Source of the DNA: Paracamarosporium sp. OC-R06-R3 | Lineage: Eukaryota; Ascomycota; Dothideomycetes; Pleosporales; Didymosphaeriaceae | Assembly (NCBI GenBank): GCA_019828545.1 | Contig: JACVRA010000488.1 | Coordinates: 81,402-145,401 of the forward strand | Reading direction: 5' to 3' | DNA length: 64,000 nt | In this document: positions 36,726 through 47,966 of the stretch, in pieces | How the letters are laid out: every line of letters starts with the position of its first letter | Numbering within the stretch: position 1 is the stretch's first letter | Program-made: the position numbers and the translations under genes | The notes under the pieces: model-generated | Told to the model about the DNA's origin: nothing | Seen by the model: only the letters and a program-made list of their open reading frames with translations | Databases searched by the model: none

Positions 36726-37657
36726 TACCCAAGCGGAAACAGACGGTTGTTGGCTCCGACATGTCAAGATTTGGATGAACAAACCCTAAGCTCGAATTTT
36801 TGGAAGATCTTCAGCTCCAGGCGTTCCAGATTGCCAAGACTGATCCGCTCATCGTCTATTTTGACCGCATGAATTGGCAGGTCTATCTCCATGGACTCCT
36901 CACTAGGTGAATTGGCGCTATAGACTAGTCATGTCCCACGCTCTCGCCACAAGCACCTCCGGTTCTGCCTTGTTTCCGCAAACTCTGTTGCAAAATCACC
37001 GATTACTAGGACAAACGTTGCAGGAAAAATCAGTTTTAGAAGAAGGCGGATACATCTTACATGCATTCACAAAGTCGAGTCTTGCTCCTCGATGACTTGT
37101 TAAGTCCCGTCGGATCGAAGTTTGGCTCTTTCCATACACAAACGTGTCACTCTATCTGGATGTATGCTCTGCATTGTTAAAATCGCCGCTTTCGATCTTC
37201 CACCTGCCCCTGTGTTGGCCCTCATATCTGGAGTGCTCTCGGATGTGGCTCTCTAATTTACCGCAAACGGCTTCCGCATGGTGTGACTTCAGCTTGTGAA
37301 CAGCTCGACCACGTTTCCCAAATGTTCCGTCAGCGCCTTCATATTGACACGCGGTTTTGAGGTTATGCAGAGATATCTCTAGGTCATTGCAGACACGTTT
37401 CACGGACATGACTCGACTACGAAGGGAAGGTTGAGCATCAGGCGTAATCTGCTTTACGCAAAGTAGTGTTGGCAATCACAACAACGCAAAGGTATTAGCT
37501 ACAACTTCGGTCAGGACACATGTAGCATGGAGGTACATTAAAGAGAGAAATCGTTACATCTATGGAACTAAAGACTATCCGTGACACTTTACCGAGTCAA
37601 ACACCTACAGCTTTATAAAGACTCTAGTACCCATAAAGTCTACTTCTACATCTCCCC
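36726..37657. other. Intergenic, convergent flanks of PSF2 and AA9 gene
   Basis: About 930 bp. Short frames on both strands (for example 36,907-37,095 plus and 37,152-37,475 minus) have no recognisable family. No repeat or RNA gene seen. Confidence 0.5.
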
Positions 37658-38931
37658 CTACCACCTTCTCGTCCCCGGCGCTGGAGTCTGGTACGTAGTG
37701 GACCACTTCGCCGAATACGTCGAAGTGCCCACCACAGTAACAGTCTTTTTATCAGAGAAACTCGCCGACGTAACAACAGAGTTCTGGATCCACGTAGACC
37801 ACGGTGTCGCCGTCGTAACGCCGGTGACAGGACTGAGAGGAACTGCCGTCGTCTCAGCCCATGCACCGGACCAGACAGTTGGGCCGGGGATAGGATAAGT
37901 AGTAGTGCAAGCGGTAGTTCGTGTCTTCTTCGTTTCGGTCGAACAGTAGATCTTTACGGGGTCAGCATAGCGGTCGTGCATGAGGAAGGGCTGGACGTAC
38001 GTCATAGACAATGCCTGGGTCTTCGTATGAGTATGCTCCTGGGAAGGAGACACCCTTAGGAAGCTCAACCGTTCCATCCCCAGTGACTTCGATTTGTACG
38101 CAGTTTGGATAGAATTGCGTTCCTCGACGAGGGTTCTTGTTGTACGCGACTTCGCCTTCATGGAATGCGATCATCTCCGCACGGATGAGGTAGCTATGTC
38201 GTGTCAAGAGAGTTCGTAGTTGGACACAAGAGTATCGGTCTGACTCACTATCCTGCCTTGAGATCTTTTGGCACTCTAACGTTCATCTCCCCATGGTTGG
38301 CGCGAATGTCGGCTGTTGTGGACCTATGGAGAATGTGTCAGCTGTATATTTCCATTGTTTGGCTTCTCTGTTCCTCTTTGCTATGTGGGTAGAGCGAGCA
38401 TAGGATGCGCTTGAGCGATGTTGGGAAGGATTTGGGTTGTGCATACCATTTTCCTGGCTGCGGGAACGGCAAACTCTCATACAATCCCTCATGCCAGATT
38501 TTCACGAACGAATTCTCCGTCGGTGGATCAGGGCTGATGTAGACAACACTGGGCCCATGGTGGCTAGAAGCGATGATGTCGTCACTGTCGTTGCGGTAGT
38601 CGTGGTGCCAGTCGAAGGTCAAGTTGTCGCCTGGTTGCACTTTGATAGTGTCAGGCGCTTGGATATCGCCCATGACATTGCAGCGCAGGTCGATGGAGTC
38701 GAGGTCTTTAACGGGTGAGTTGGCGTAGCCCCCAGCGTTAGGACCGCCATTGTAGGGTGGCGTGCGGATCCCTTTGAAGAGGCCTTGGTCTACTCCGTTG
38801 ACGAAGACGCCCTAGAAAGTTCAGCTAAAGTTTCAGCGAGCGATTCTAGATGTCTTCACCCATATGAACGTATGTGCGCAGGCATTTCTGTAAAGCAGTG
38901 GAAGTACGAAAAGGGTTGCACGGTGTAACAT
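37658..38931 (-). CDS. AA9 lytic polysaccharide monooxygenase with Ser/Thr-rich tail
   Basis: Five exons (38931-38860, 38811-38447, 38323-38249, 38193-38001, 37951-37658) give 332 residues. The signal peptide (MLHRATLFVLPLLYRNACA) ends so that the mature protein begins His-Thr-Phe; this N-terminal His20 is the copper-brace ligand. The second copper His is in SSHHGPSVVYIS (H108). Outer-sphere residues H182 (AFHEG), Q197 and axial Y199 (TQFYPNC) are all present, so activity is likely. AA9 enzymes oxidatively cleave cellulose and related beta-glucans. After YPIPGP the protein continues with a Ser/Thr/Val-rich tail of about 65 residues and no CBM1. The last intron (GTACGT...AAG, 49 bp) is the least certain join. 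Confidence 0.93.
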
Positions 38932-39710
38932 TTTGGGGGCGTAATTTCCAGATAACGACAATAGGCCGGACGGGAGGAGGAACGGGAGACGAAAGGATTG
39001 AGAGAGTACGACATTTATAGTACTGTCGTATATCTGGGATTGACCTGTTCCGAGCCGATAGATGAAGCGCGAGGCAATCTATTTGCTAAATTGCGACCCT
39101 GAGGATGATTTCTCAAGATAGCCGAGAGTGATGCAGCACCTGAACGCCGCATCTAAGCTTTCCGAAAGGTATTGCACAGGAAGACCAGCCAAAAATTCCT
39201 CCTGATATGTAATGGATGGTATAAAAAGGGTCTGGTCTTGCAAAACCTCGAAGGTTCGATCGCCACGAACAAAATGTAGCTTGCATTCTTTTCAACCCCA
39301 GGTCTTCAATCGTAGCGCTGTTTGTTACCCCTCGTAGATTTTCGATAGAGATGATATCTCGTGTGCCGGATGGGAAAAGGTGTATCTCAAATTCTCTCTC
39401 AACCTTTGTCTGCTCAAATAACACCCGTCATAATATCTAAAACATCTAAACAAGTGGCTAGACACACTATCCGGCTCTATAGAATCGATTATGCCTTATT
39501 GCTTCCTTCTGTTTTCTTTTAGGTAGACCATGGGCTCGAAAGTAGCGGGGCTCCCAACAACACGACCAAGCTAAGCTGACACCTCGTATAATTTCGCTCT
39601 TGAAGCTTCCATCATGTGTAAGTCAAGTATGCAATTTGAGAACCTTGGATTGAGAAGTAGTGGTGGCTTACTGAATTTGCTTCCTGGCCACCATTTCTTT
39701 ACGACTTTCC
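38932..39710. other. Intergenic stretch
   Basis: Promoter side of the AA9 gene and 3' flank of the C2H2-like gene. A minus-strand frame at 39,113-39,424 shows no family resemblance. Nothing else is supported. Confidence 0.5.
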
Positions 39711-41852
39711 TTAAAAGAAATATTCCCTTACTGTGGAGATATATTCATCATTTCCCGATGTCTCAATGTCAGATTGTACCTGTTTATCTTCTACCCGATC
39801 GGATTGAGCATCCTTCGGGATAGAGTATGTTACAGATTCATTTGCACCATATCGCGGATTAGAGGCACCTGGGCTTACAGCGGTTGCATGCCCTTCTGAT
39901 GTGGTACGGCCATGATATTGTCGTGCTACATGAGTAGTTGAGCCTTTATTTGCCCGACCGTGACTTTGGCTATTACTGCTGATCAGCCATTGTTCTGAGT
40001 CCGATCGTAAGTCCTGGATCATCTCTGAAGTGAGAGGCCGGTATGCTGTTATCCAGTATCCTTGGTAATTTTCATATTCACCAATGCCTATCCCAGGCCT
40101 TACAAGTGCATCCGGGCCTAAGTAGGTCTGAATATCGGCCTCAATAACTTCACGGGCGATACCGTTACCGGGTATAAACCACTGCCTATTAGGAGTGAAC
40201 CTGGTGGAGAAGGTCCGGTCTGCATTGGCTTGAACGTGCAGCTCATCTTCGCCCTGGCTTTCGTTTCCAGAACTACTTATACTTCTGAAGTCAAGATCAG
40301 ACAGCTCTGACACGTCTTCGCGTGTGCTTCTGACTTCTTCGATCGCGGCATTGGAACCCATAACGTCGCCTATTGCTGATCCAACCGGAACTGCAAAAAG
40401 TGCTAATTCTTCTAAATGCGCCGCAACGTGCCGTTTGAAGACGGGCGGAAGCACTGCGATCGTATCCCCCTCTATGTAGGATTCTAATACTGCGCCATCG
40501 GCATGTGCACGCTGTATAACTCGATGTTCCCAGTCAGAGCAGAACGGACAAGCCTGGGCGGCAATTTGCTGGACAGGTCTTTGACTAATCTGAAGTAGTA
40601 AGTCTAGGCCACCTGCTTCTAATAGTTGAGGATGCTGTCGCTGTATGTGTGCGATGTATCTCTCACGAGCAGAGAAGATTTGTCCGTTGGAGAAGCTTCG
40701 GTCCTCGCATACAGTACATCTGAAGTCTACCCTGTGGTATTGCATCTCATGCTGGAACCATTCATTGATGTCACTGAATAGTGGGGAGTCGTATTCGGGA
40801 AAAGTGCAAACGTATGATCGAAGGTCTCCGAAAACGTGGCGGCGCCAAACCTTATCATTCTTGAACCTTTTCAGGTGAAAGCAAAAGGGACACTCAATGT
40901 CCTTTTTCGAGCCAATCCGCAAGTCGTCAAGGCTAGGAACTTTCACTGTTACTGCCGACTCCAGTATTTCATCCAAAGAGCGAGTTATGGTGGTATACGT
41001 CTTAGCATCGTAGTCGGGGTCCGAATCCATCTCGGCACTAAGCATGGAACTAGTGATCTGACCAGGATTGAGGGTAGATGCTCTGGTATAGTAGGTTGAC
41101 GGCTGGCTCACTGTCTCTTTCAGGGTTCTTCTTGAGAGCAATTGTTGTTCCGAAACAGCTTGCATCTTCGATACGTCCATGTCAAAGTGCCGTTCGTAGG
41201 CTGGTAGACCCTCTAACACGTCACGATGATCCCGGATGTAGGTGAGGTAATGGCGACGCTGAGTAATAGCACGACCCAACCGTTTTTGGAGCCACTGGTT
41301 TTCTTTGATTGCTAGCTTTGGAAATTTCTCCCCCACATAAGCGATATCGAATTGATCGTTGAATTGGTAACGATTTCGAGAGAGTGCTTTGTCGAAGAGG
41401 TTGCTTGGAGCTGCCTGGCGAACAAGACGAGAGACTCTAAAGAGACGGGTGGTACAAGTGTCCATTGCATTCAGAAGCTCTTTTTCCTTGCTCATCTCAT
41501 CCTTCTGATCATTGACGGAGTCGTCATTTGTTTGTTGGAATGCCAGCTCCCCTTTCCGCTGTCCGGATACAATTTCTAGAAGCGCATCTGAAGCTCCGCT
41601 CAGATCGTCCAGTAGCGATGAAACATGGTGCAGGATATCGCTCGCCTCTCGCAAACGCGCTTCTACGGATAGTGTCAAAGTAGGTGGATGAAGGGCTCCG
41701 ATATTACCAGTCCAGAGGCTGAGTCGTTCCAGTTGTTCTGTAATCTGAGTAATCGATACGTACGGATTGCTTCCAGCAGTGGTAAGCGTTGAAATAATCG
41801 ACTTCAAAGTCAAGATGCAGGCGCGACAACGATCGGACACTGAATAAATCAT
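39711..41852 (-). CDS. Fungal C2H2-zinc-finger-like protein of unknown function
   Basis: A single open frame. I place the start at 41852 (MIYSVSDRCRACILTLKSI), which resembles starts in this fungal family and gives 713 residues; an upstream in-frame ATG at 41981 would add 43 residues. The N-terminal third is helical. The middle carries irregular zinc-finger-like parts: CPFCFHLKRFKNDKVWRRHV, FRCTVCEDRSF...HIQRQH and CPFCSDWEH, then HVAAHLEELALFAVP, a motif seen in many ascomycete proteins of this type. Near the C-terminus GYWITAYRPLTSEMIQDL resembles another fungal-only segment. Members often sit near incompatibility-type genes; the molecular role is unknown. Divergent from the DUF7580-like gene. 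Confidence 0.75.
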   Translation of the reverse strand: MIYSVSDRCRACILTLKSIISTLTTAGSNPYVSITQITEQLERLSLWTGNIGALHPPTLTLSVEARLREASDILHHVSSLLDDLSGASDALLEIVSGQRKGELAFQQTNDDSVNDQKDEMSKEKELLNAMDTCTTRLFRVSRLVRQAAPSNLFDKALSRNRYQFNDQFDIAYVGEKFPKLAIKENQWLQKRLGRAITQRRHYLTYIRDHRDVLEGLPAYERHFDMDVSKMQAVSEQQLLSRRTLKETVSQPSTYYTRASTLNPGQITSSMLSAEMDSDPDYDAKTYTTITRSLDEILESAVTVKVPSLDDLRIGSKKDIECPFCFHLKRFKNDKVWRRHVFGDLRSYVCTFPEYDSPLFSDINEWFQHEMQYHRVDFRCTVCEDRSFSNGQIFSARERYIAHIQRQHPQLLEAGGLDLLLQISQRPVQQIAAQACPFCSDWEHRVIQRAHADGAVLESYIEGDTIAVLPPVFKRHVAAHLEELALFAVPVGSAIGDVMGSNAAIEEVRSTREDVSELSDLDFRSISSSGNESQGEDELHVQANADRTFSTRFTPNRQWFIPGNGIAREVIEADIQTYLGPDALVRPGIGIGEYENYQGYWITAYRPLTSEMIQDLRSDSEQWLISSNSQSHGRANKGSTTHVARQYHGRTTSEGHATAVSPGASNPRYGANESVTYSIPKDAQSDRVEDKQVQSDIETSGNDEYISTVREYFF

Positions 41853-42067
41853 AGTGCTGCTGGATGAATGGAAGATCCCTGGCCACGATGCCCTTGAAGG
41901 GGTCAAAGGGACGAGGCTGAAAGATTGTCCCAAGATATGTCGTACAGGGGCGGGGAAGGCGGCACCTGTAAAACTCAACATTGTGTCAGCCGAAAGTTAC
42001 AGCCTAGTCAACTATGCAAAGACATACTCGTCATCTCTTTATCATATAAGGTAAAAAGTGTGTATAA
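41853..42067. promoter_or_regulatory. Short shared promoter of the C2H2-like / DUF7580-like pair
   Basis: 215 bp between opposed starts (86 bp if the upstream ATG at 41981 is used). The tight head-to-head layout suggests shared control, which is an inference. Confidence 0.5.
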
Positions 42068-44027
42068 ATGAGCGGTCTCGAAATTGCCGGCGTGCTCCTC
42101 GGAGCGTTTCCTCTGCTCATCTCTGGTATCGAACACTGGCACAATGTGGCGAAGGTAGGTGGTTACTTTTGGCGTGTTCGTAAAGAATACACGAAGTGCC
42201 GAAGCGATGTGAGTTATCACCAAATACTCTACAAACGCAATTTGAGGGCATTGCTGTCTCCTGTTGTCAACGTGGTTGATGACATGGTAAGTCCGTGTTT
42301 CGTCCCGATAGCCCTGCTACTGACCACGTATTTGTTCTACAGAAGCAATTGATCGACAATCCCGCTGGTGATGGCTGGAAGGACCCGGATTTGCAGGCGC
42401 GACTAGAGGTGCGACTTTTGGAATCTTACAAGATATACATGGATATCGTCGTCCGAATGCAGGAAACGACAGAAGAATTGAAGAAGGAACTATGTTTCGA
42501 ACATAAGGTCCTTCAGAGCAGACTAGCTCTGCCCGATGGGACTATAAGGCGCTCTCCCTCACCTAGCAAGTCTTCGCGAGCATTACCAAGCAAGGCGAAT
42601 TTTGATTATCAGATGTTCCGAGTCAAATTCAGTTTGAGGGAGGCCATACGAGAACAGCTCTTTGCGCAACTTCAAGAATGCAATGATCGTCTGGAAAAGC
42701 TCCTTGTTACCAGCGACCAAATGTCTGATATTCCGAAATCTTGTTCAACTGCCGGTAGTCCTCGACAGGTATTCGCGATTGAGAACGCCCTGAAAGTAGC
42801 ACATAAACAATCAGAAGCGCTTTTCAAGGCGTTGGAAGCTGCATGGCACTGCTCGTGTTTGAAACATCACCTTGCGAACCTTCGTCTGGAACACCGAACG
42901 CTATCGGAAGCATACTTCGACGTCATCCTTATGTACATAGCTCCCTCTAGTGTTACCCGAGCCTCGTGGTCGTGGAGAGAAATCCAATGTGGACATGCGA
43001 GAACCTGCATCCAACAAACCGGCAATGACACACCGCAAATCCAGTCGAACTCAGTCCAACAAGAAACACAGTCTGCCCCTGTAAGTCACTTTCGTGTCCG
43101 TGTTTAAATCGCGTTCTCGAATTAAACCAAATAAACAGACTTTGTCCAAATTGCCTAAGAACCCTAAGATAGTCGTATTTGCACCTAGTGTGAAGTCCAA
43201 AGTCCCAGAGATCGTGGACGAAAGTCGCGTCGATCCAACAATTCAGCTTTGCCGACTTCTCGAAGACCCAAAAATTATCGATTGTATGGGGGTAAGTACA
43301 TCGATGTGCGTGACCTTAGGCCCTACGCTCACTGCATCTTGAAATTGTAGGTTATTGGGTACAACAACGAGGTATATCACCTTCATCCACTTACCAGACG
43401 AAGGGGGCGAAATCCAGATGAATCATTCACCCTTGATAGAATTTTATCTCCGGATTGCAGTAACAAGCTTTCGAGACGCCAAAGATACTCTATTGCTCTT
43501 ATACTCGCTTCTTCTACAGCACAGCTTCAGTCAACTCCATGGCTACGCGCAGATCTGAGTAAAAGGGATGTCCTCTTTTTCCCGAACGCTGATGATGGTA
43601 TGCTCAATTACGATGAGCCTTTTGTCCAGCAAGGTTTCTCATCAGACAATGCTGGTCACTCTGGTGCTGATGAACGAAATTTCTTCTCGCTGGGGATCTT
43701 GCTGCTGGAGCTATGCTTTGGAAGAAGGCTTGAAGATCACCCATTCCGCAAAAAACAGCCTGTTGGTGATGCAGGAACGAAGCATGCTTTTGATCTGATG
43801 GCCGCTCTTCAATGGTGAGTTTGCCAACTTTGACGACACTTTGGTGCTGATGATCTAGGTCACGAAGCGTGAGTGACGAGGGAGGCGACGACTATGCCGT
43901 CGCTGTGAAGTGGTGTTTCACTCCAGGTCATGACTTGAGTAAGAGTTGGCGGACCGATCTCATTAAAAATGTCATTCGTCCCTTGGAGGCATGTCAAGAC
44001 CACTTTAGGTCGATTTCCACTATATAG
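42068..44027 (+). CDS. DUF7580-like fungal protein
   Basis: Five exons (42068-42286, 42343-43080, 43139-43291, 43351-43814, 43859-44027) keep phase and give 580 residues. It opens with a hydrophobic MSGLEIAGVLLGAFPLLISGIEHW and continues YTKCRSDVSYHQILYKRNL, the usual start of DUF7580-type proteins in ascomycetes. The C-terminal half has a kinase-like feel without catalytic motifs: LSRRQRYSIALILASSTAQL, then ERNFFSLGILLLELCFGRRLEDH, ending with KWCFTPGHDLS and VIRPLEACQ. Family function is unknown; related proteins are numerous and variable in plant-associated fungi. The hydrophobic N-terminus recalls HeLo-type membrane-active domains, but I cannot prove it. No disruption seen. Confidence 0.8.
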
Positions 44028-44346
44028 TTGGTGTCTTTCCAAGCATTCCAATGCTCGTGGCGGTGTTTGCTATCAATGGGACATGCTAGACATTTATGAC
44101 CGAAGAGATAATGCGTATGTAGCTGTTCTGCGTTTCGGCAATCGTATGGATGTCGAGAACCAATGACGTACATGGTCACGATTACATAATGTCGGTAATC
44201 GATAAGAAAGCGCGACCGCGTTTCGCGTCGACGGAGCGCGACAGCCTTTCCCTCCCAACCGCTTCCACACCACAACACCACACCACATCAACGGCCCACT
44301 CTTCCGCTTCAACCGCACGCACCTATCGTAATCGCACCTAACAATC
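44028..44346. other. Short intergenic stretch
   Basis: 3' flank of the DUF7580-like gene and promoter of the next gene, whose leader is C-rich (CACACC, CCGC runs). No gene seen. Confidence 0.5.
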
Positions 44347-45042
44347 ATGCTTGCCACTAGCACCTTCTATCCTCAACGTTTCTACATGCCGTCGCGGCCT
44401 TCGCCACTGTCGGAGCGCTCCGCGAATGCCGCTCCCCACCCGTTCCAATTCAGCATGACCACACCGGTACAGAATGAGAAGAAGATATCAGCGCCGCAGC
44501 GCGCGTATAAGCCAAATCCGGTCGTGCAAACGCGTGATGGCGCCACGAAGAGGAGACGCGATATGTTCTTCAAGCGGGTGCAGAAGGGAAGGGATGATAA
44601 GAAGTGGGACGCGCGAGGCGAGCAGGTACGCGTGGCGACTTGAGAATGAGACGCGCTTTCGCTAAACTAGGAACAGATTCAAAGGTTAGATCATATTTCT
44701 GAGCGGAAGCGCTGGGAAGCCGAGAAGGCGCGCCAAGCACCGCAGATTCATGACGATGCGATCGAGGAGCAGTTGGACGAACTAACATCGCCGATCCCGA
44801 GCCAGGAGAAGGAGGAAGCCGAGTACGTTCTTGCGCAAGAGGAGCGTGAAATGCAGGAACTGATTTCCTTAATGGAGGAAGAAGAGGAGGACTACGCGTC
44901 TCAGCACTATGGAAGCGATGATGAGGATTACGATCAACTTTTCATGGAATACACAGCGGCATCGGCATCACAGCAGCAACAACACAGCCGTCAGGATTCT
45001 GATGTGAGCTTTCCGGACGCGGACGCGATGGACATGAGCTGA
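44347..45042 (+). CDS. Acidic/charged conserved-looking protein, function unknown
   Basis: Two exons, 44347-44625 and 44677-45042 (51 bp intron, GTACGC...CAG, phase 0), give 214 residues. I do not recognise the family. The middle is highly charged (RRRDMFFKRVQKGRDDKKWD, HISERKRWEAEKARQ) and helical, followed by an acidic coiled stretch (EEAEYVLAQEEREMQELISL, MEEEEEDY) and a Gln/Ser tail. No signal peptide, membrane segment or zinc site. The clean intron, phase-keeping frame and biased composition support a real nuclear or cytosolic protein. It converges with PEX19. Confidence 0.75.
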
Positions 45043-45190
45043 GAAGGAGCAAACGAGAAGCTATATCGCTTGTGGTCATTGCAAGAATGGGACGTATTCA
45101 TCATCCATTCGACGAGAAGCAGGCAAGGAGGATTGGCGCATGTACATTTTATGGGTATCGAGAAGGGCAGGCAACCTTGTTTTGGAGCTT

Positions 45191-46263
45191 TTACTGGGTA
45201 GGACAGCCTTGGTCCATTTCTGACAAGGCTTCTTGCGCCGCGTTCATGTCGCCAACAAGATCGGGCGGTGGCGAGCCAGCTGCTTGCATCTGATCGTTGT
45301 TAGCCAAGAACAATGCATTTTCATGATGCTACTTTCGTCTTACCTTTTGCATCCTCTCAACAATGTACTCTCTGTCTTGTGCATTGTCGTCCGAATACCC
45401 CTTCTTTTCAAATCTTTCCGTGATCTCCTTGACCAGCACCTGTTGCTCCTCGTACCGCTTCCAGTCAGCTGCGTCTACCTTCCCCTTGTTCTTCTCGATC
45501 CACTCCGGAAATTTGTCGTTCAGCTCCTTCATCGGCTCGTACAAAACCTCCTTATTTGTCAATTGTTCCATCATGCCCATCAGTATCTTGCTGAAATCCT
45601 CATCGCTACCCTCGGCCCCAAAATTGCCAGACTCCATTTCTTTGAGCATTTGCGCAAGAATGTCATCGTCAGAAGACGCTGCTGCAGCTGCTCCCGCGGC
45701 ATCTCCAGATTCCCGCATGCGCTCCATCGTCTTGCGTATTGATTCCTGGAACGTCTGCTCGCCTTTCGCTGCAGGTTCGCCTCCGACTTTACTGGAGCTT
45801 GCGCCAGGTGCTGCTGCGCCCGCTGCCAGGGGGTCCTCGCCCACCACATTTCCCATCTCCTTCATCAAATCCTGGAACTCCTTCGGAAACCCTTCCTGGC
45901 CAAGCAGCTGCTCCATTTGTTTCTGGAGCTCTTTCTCGAATTCATTTTGGTCCTCGACCAGCGTTTCTGCCGGGTCGAGCGCGGGAGGCTCTGGCCTGCC
46001 GGGACCAGAAGATGCTGGGGCTGGGGCAGCGGGAGCCTTTGAGTCGCTTTTGAGATTCACATTCGAGAACTCATCCAGGACATCTATTATATTCGTTAGC
46101 GCAGCGACGGTTCATAAAGGTCATGCGACGAACCATCTAGATCAGAAAGGTCGTCCTCCTCAGGATCAGATGCGATATCACCCTTCACATGCTGCTCTGC
46201 CTTAGGTGTTTCTCCCGCTTTCGCTACGTCCACATTTGCTTTCTTACTCGGAGCTTCCGCCAT
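45191..46263 (-). CDS. PEX19: Peroxisomal membrane protein import receptor Pex19
   Basis: Three exons (46263-46134, 46083-45344, 45289-45191) give 322 residues. Pex19 is the farnesylated cytosolic chaperone that carries membrane proteins to peroxisomes via Pex3. The acidic start DDLSDLD|DVLDEFSN is spliced across an intron with a GTTCGT donor. FEKELQKQMEQLL, FPKEFQDLMKEM, QTFQESIRKTMERM, LMGMMEQLTNKEVLYEPMKEL and FPEWIEKNKGK follow in the family order. The third exon adds MQAAGSPPPDLVGDM and ends in CPTQ, a C-terminal CaaX farnesylation box. Without splicing to exon 3 the reading would end in VRRK and lose the box, which supports the join. It diverges from UBC9. Confidence 0.95.
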
Positions 46264-46687
46264 TTTGTCTCCCTGGCGTGACGAACAAGAGTTGAGAGAG
46301 AGGAGAGTTTAGGATAAATAAACCTAGGAGTCGCATGCACGTCTCCGCGCCAAACCTCGGCCATTATGCGGGGCTATCATTAGCGGGGCAGTCGCAGGCG
46401 GCCGCAGGGCAGCAGCAGCGATCGGCATTCTAACCACTTGTGGCGCTTGATTCTACAACCGCACGTCACGTGCGTCTGAACGCCAGCTTCACTCGTACTT
46501 TGTTGCGCTCGTTCCGCTTTCTCTCACCTTCACCACATTCGCTGCCCTATATATTCCACGCCCGTCGTGCGATCGTCTTATTTGTTTATATCCCAGCCTC
46601 CCGATCCCCTCTGCGACCTCGCGACCGCGGTTCGCATTTGGCTAATAGCGGTACAGAAAGTTTTGTGCTGCGCGCAGCCTTACAAGA
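46264..46687. promoter_or_regulatory. Shared promoter region of PEX19 and UBC9
   Basis: 424 bp between opposed starts, with CT-rich blocks (TTTCTCTCACCTTCACC) upstream of UBC9, a common fungal promoter/leader feature. A plus-strand frame at 46,440-46,703 is not convincing. Confidence 0.55.
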
Positions 46688-47277
46688 ATGTCTCTGTGCA
46701 TGAACAGGCTCTCCGAGGAGAGGTAAGCGGGATAGCGTATTCGCGCCTTTTATGCACAGGCTAACAGATATACAGGAAGCAGTGGCGACGCGACCACCCG
46801 TTCGGCTTCTTCGCGAAACCTGTGCGCAACTCGCAGGGCGTAATGGACCTCAAGAAGTGGGAAGTTGGCGTGCCGGGCAAAGAGAAGACGATATGGGAGG
46901 GCGGCTTGTTCAAGCTGGAAGTCACATTTCCCGAAGGTGAGTCTGCTCTCACGAATGGGTGACGTGTTGCCCGCGACGTAGCTAATGTTCGCGATACAGA
47001 ATACCCCACGAAGCCACCGAAGTGCAAGTTCACGCCCCCGCTCTTCCACCCGAACGTCTACCCTTCCGGCACCGTCTGCCTCTCGATCTTGAATGAAGAA
47101 GAAGGTTGGAAGCCTGCGATTACCATCAAAGAGATCTTGCTGGGCATCCAGTCGCTGCTCGATGAGCCGAATCCTGAGTCACCTGCACAGGCTGACGCCT
47201 TCAACCTCTTCAAGAAGGACAAGGTTGCGTATGAGAAGAAGATCCGGTCAATTGTCAGGGAGAACCCTGCGCCGTAG
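46688..47277 (+). CDS. UBC9: SUMO-conjugating enzyme E2 Ubc9
   Basis: Three exons (46688-46722, 46776-46936, 47000-47277) give 157 residues, the exact family size. It receives SUMO from the E1 and passes it to substrates, mostly in the nucleus. The start [26 protein letters not shown] is typical. HPN at residues 82-84 and the active-site C92 in [13 protein letters not shown] are present, followed by [20 protein letters not shown]. The first exon codes for only 11 full codons, a common feature of fungal E2 genes. A second in-frame Met four codons later is possible but the first gives the normal N-terminus. Confidence 0.97.
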
Positions 47278-47966
47278 TTGGTCGCTAGAGAGCGGTAGAT
47301 GTTGCGGTAGCACCTCGACGTTCGCAAAAAGGCGCAATGCAAGAGAGGAGCAAGTAAGGGAGTAAATGCGCGATACAGCTACTTTGGTGGACTTTGTTTC
47401 TTTTGCACGATCTAACGGCGATACGGACTCATGGCATGGCGCCAGAAGACGGGGTTTGGCGTTCAACGGCTGCAACACTTGGGGGTCTCGCGGGATGTCT
47501 CCTCCGAAGCAGCCTGCAACTGCGCCGATTATCGGAGGATGGACTGATACCAACCTGCACATAACACGGCCTCTTTTTACATTTTCAAACAATTCAAACT
47601 TCAACTATTCAGAATTCCCAGATCCTAAGGTGCCAGGAATAGTTCGTTTGGGGAAACACTCAGTGATATCCATACAAGAATTAACACATGCCTCTATATC
47701 CTCGGGCTCTCCAGGCCGAGTCTCACCCCGATATCAATAATCTTTGCAGCCCGCGTCTCTGCCAGTTCCCCCGAAACATGCCGATACAAAAGCACCATAA
47801 CAATAGTGCCTTTAACTAATATAATACATGCCCAAACTTAACCCGTTTTCGCCCCGTAAAGTATCCACGCCGAATGAGTCCACCGATCCTGGCCATTGGC
47901 GCAAATACTCGGTCTCTCATCCATGTACTTAAGAGACTAACAAAGATACTGTTGCTCGGACCGAGA
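47278..47966. other. Convergent flanks of UBC9 and the RRM gene
   Basis: About 690 bp, becoming AT-rich from 47,580. A plus-strand frame at 47,366-47,740 has no recognisable family. Probably 3' untranslated and spacer DNA. Confidence 0.5.

Noticed and set aside
37624..37866. Arg-rich minus-strand frame at the AA9 3' end
   Set aside because: Out of frame with the AA9 product, whose own frame continues to a stop at 37658 in phase with all splice joins.
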